Source: an uncultured Granulicatella sp. (lineage in GTDB: Bacteria; Bacillota; Bacilli; Lactobacillales; Aerococcaceae). From it: a stretch of 34,007 nucleotides of DNA. The notes under the pieces were generated by a model. That model worked only from the letters and a program-made list of their open reading frames with translations. It ran no database searches and was not told the DNA's origin. The stretch spans positions 1 through 34,007 of the forward strand of contig CAKPVL010000016.1 of assembly GCA_934193545.1 (NCBI GenBank), in the 5' to 3' direction. Numbering within the stretch: position 1 is the stretch's first letter; the number at the start of each line of letters is the position of its first letter. A program made the translations under genes and the position numbers. Of this stretch, positions 32,367-34,007 are shown one piece after another.

Positions 32367-33885
32367 TGAAGTAGAAAAGAAAAATCTTCGCGACGAGATT
32401 GACTGGGTCGCAACGCTTGTACCGCTATTTGGAGTAGTAGTGTTAGGAATTCTCTTTATGATATTTCCAGATGCCAGTTCAGCGGTTCTAGAAGGTGTTC
32501 GTGGCTTTTTAGGCGACCAATTCAGTATTTACTATGCGATGCTTGCGGTGGGTGTTTTCCTTTGTAGTGTGTATGTGGCTTTTTCAAAATACGGCCAAAT
32601 CGTTCTTGGTGGCGAAGATAGTGAAGTCGAATATTCCAACTTTAAATGGGGTGTGATGATTTTTACGTCTACGATGGCAGCAGATATCGTGTTCTATGCG
32701 ATGATTGAATGGGCATTATACGCACAAGAATCTTATCTTGGAGAACTCGGTAGCGTGCAAAAATGGGCGTCCACATTCCCATTATTCCACTGGGGACCAA
32801 TCGCTTGGAGCTTCTACATCATGCTTGCGGTGGCCTTTGGATTTATGTTGCATAATCGTAAAGTAGAGAAACAAAAATTCTCTGAAGCTTGTCGTCCAAT
32901 TCTTGGAGACAAAGTTGACGGTTGGATGGGGAAAACCATCGATTTGATTGCCATCTTCGCGTTAATCGCTGGTACTGCTACAACATTCTCACTTGCGACT
33001 CCGCTTCTTTCAGCGGCGATGAGCCAAGTGTTTGGCATTCAAAATTCGAAGATTATCACAATTGTAGTATTATTATTAATCGCAGCCGTATATACAAGTA
33101 CTGTAATGCTTGGAATGGACGCCGTTTCTAAACTAGCGGCCATCTGTACGTATTTATTCTTTGCCTTACTAGGATATTTCTTATTCTTCGGTGGAGAAAC
33201 AGTGTATATCTTAGAAACAGGGTTTAGCGCAATTGGGAACCTTGTCCAAAACTTTATCGGAATGTCTACGTGGCTTGATCCGCTTCGTGAAACAAGCTTC
33301 CCACAAAAATGGACAATTTACTATTGGTCTTATTGGATGGTTTGGTGTGTGGCTACACCGTTCTTTATCGGTAGTATTTCAAAAGGACGTACGGTTAAAA
33401 ACACTGTTCTTGGTGGATACGCATGGGGGATTGCTGGGACATTTACGGCGTTTATCATCCTTGGAAACTATGGTTTAGCGCAACAGTTAAAACATGGCTT
33501 GGATATTACTGGTATTCTAAGTAATAACGCAGATTACGCGGCAGCTATTTTGAAAATTTTTGATACCATGCCTTTAGCGAACATTGGATTGTTATTATTA
33601 GCAGTTACGATGATTGCGTTCTACGCGACAACATTCGACGCTTTAACACTTGTAGTGTCTGCTTATTCGTACAAAGAATTAGAGCACACACATGGTAGTG
33701 ATAAACGTGTCCGTATGTTCTGGTCACTCGTATTTATCTTATTCCCAATCGCATTGATTTTCTCAGAAAACTCAATGTATAACCTACAGTCCGTTGCGAT
33801 TATCGCGGCACTTCCAATTGGGATTATTATTGTCATGATCATTGCAAGCTTCTTTAAGGATGCAAAAGACTATCTTAAAAATTAA
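32359..33885 (+). CDS. BCCT family transporter, probable proton-coupled choline importer
   Basis: A 508-residue protein with about 12 membrane helices, of the betaine/choline/carnitine transporter family. FHWGPIAWSFY (143-153) is a family hallmark. The tryptophan box of helix 8 is YYWSYWMVW (321-329), matching FYWAWWISW of BetP with W326 and W329 kept and the first site tryptophan replaced by Y325. The helix-3 glycine stretch of BetP is replaced by STMAAD, placing D109 where proton-coupled choline carriers such as E. coli BetT have Asp. The long cytoplasmic tails used for osmosensing are absent. A GAGGAGG site lies inside the end of licC. Context makes choline supply for CDP-choline synthesis the best guess. 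Confidence 0.88.
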   Translation: MNNEVEKKNLRDEIDWVATLVPLFGVVVLGILFMIFPDASSAVLEGVRGFLGDQFSIYYAMLAVGVFLCSVYVAFSKYGQIVLGGEDSEVEYSNFKWGVMIFTSTMAADIVFYAMIEWALYAQESYLGELGSVQKWASTFPLFHWGPIAWSFYIMLAVAFGFMLHNRKVEKQKFSEACRPILGDKVDGWMGKTIDLIAIFALIAGTATTFSLATPLLSAAMSQVFGIQNSKIITIVVLLLIAAVYTSTVMLGMDAVSKLAAICTYLFFALLGYFLFFGGETVYILETGFSAIGNLVQNFIGMSTWLDPLRETSFPQKWTIYYWSYWMVWCVATPFFIGSISKGRTVKNTVLGGYAWGIAGTFTAFIILGNYGLAQQLKHGLDITGILSNNADYAAAILKIFDTMPLANIGLLLLAVTMIAFYATTFDALTLVVSAYSYKELEHTHGSDKRVRMFWSLVFILFPIALIFSENSMYNLQSVAIIAALPIGIIIVMIIASFFKDAKDYLKN

Positions 33886-33910
33886 GCTTTGAGATATTTG
33901 AAAATAAAAC

Positions 33911-33956
33911 AACCTATTGCTTAGAGTCTGGTGGCTTTAAGCAATAGGTTTTTGTT
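33911..33956 (+). terminator. Bidirectional terminator between converging genes
   Basis: A perfect 13-bp stem AACCTATTGCTTA (33911-33923) / TAAGCAATAGGTT (33938-33950), with an A-rich 5' flank and a T-rich 3' flank, so it can work on both strands. It serves the choline operon (+) and the gene entering from the right (-). Confidence 0.88.
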
Positions 33957-34007
33957 TTAGTGATGATGGTGATGGCAATTACATTGGCCTGGTAGGCAGT
34001 TACATGC
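33957..34007 (-). CDS. C-terminal end of a minus-strand gene with a Cys/His-rich tail (partial)
   Basis: The open frame read from the window edge ends ACNCLPGQCNCHHHHH and a TAA stop at 33957-33959. Four cysteines (CxC...CxC) and five histidines form a likely metal-binding tail, like those of metallochaperones, SlyD-type proteins or metal transporters. Only 16 residues are visible, so the protein cannot be named. Its stop lies immediately next to a bidirectional terminator, as expected for a real gene end. Confidence 0.5.
   Translation of the reverse strand, partial: ACNCLPGQCNCHHHHH

Overview
The window reads as one chromosomal stretch of a low-G+C Gram-positive bacterium of the order Lactobacillales. 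The evidence is a Bacillus-type division and cell-wall (dcw) cluster without ftsW or murC, a DUF3397 gene just before mraZ, an N-terminally extended NadD, and the yqeG-yqeH-yhbY-nadD-yqeK-rsfS-yqeM-tmcAL ribosome/tRNA cluster. A Carnobacteriaceae-like genus such as Granulicatella is my best guess from general resemblance; nothing here proves it. All complete genes lie on the + strand.

Region 1 (1-1777) is the 3' end of an rRNA operon: the 23S 3' end, 5S, then 13 tightly packed tRNA genes (Asn, Ser-GGA, Glu, Ser-TGA, fMet, Asp, Phe, Tyr, Trp, His, Gln, Cys, Leu-CAA) and a strong terminator. None of the 13 tRNA genes encodes the CCA end. Region 2 (1895-5054) holds a small CPBP membrane protease, a two-gene unit of a diacylglycerol glucosyltransferase-like GT4 enzyme and a YkwC-like beta-hydroxyacid dehydrogenase, and ykuJ. 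Region 3 (5082-12705) is one long same-strand run with no terminator I can see: hom-thrB, then yqeG, yqeH, yhbY, nadD, yqeK, rsfS, a methyltransferase and tmcAL. Region 4 (12740-13623) is yceD-rpmF with a consensus promoter and a terminator.

Region 5 (13641-29354) is the dcw locus: a perfect 36-bp palindrome, a DUF3397 membrane protein, then mraZ-rsmH-ftsL-pbp-murE-mraY-murD-murG-divIB, and ftsA-ftsZ-ylmE-sepF-ylmG-ylmH-divIVA, closed by a small terminator. mraZ is preceded by three GTGGT repeats at an exact 10-bp period, as expected for autoregulation by MraZ.

Region 6 (29374-33950) is the accessory part. After a small HesB/IscA-like gene comes a self-contained three-gene operon with its own promoter, a candidate operator and a bidirectional terminator. 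It encodes a 585-residue winged-helix/nucleotidyltransferase/choline-kinase fusion, a separate LicC-type cytidylyltransferase, and a BCCT transporter. Together they look like a choline uptake and CDP-choline activation module, presumably feeding phosphocholine decoration of teichoic acid or glycolipid. The fused DNA-binding domain, the second nucleotidyltransferase and the use of a BCCT carrier where pneumococcus and Haemophilus use LicB are the most interesting points in the window. At the right edge only the Cys/His-rich C-terminal end of a minus-strand gene is visible.
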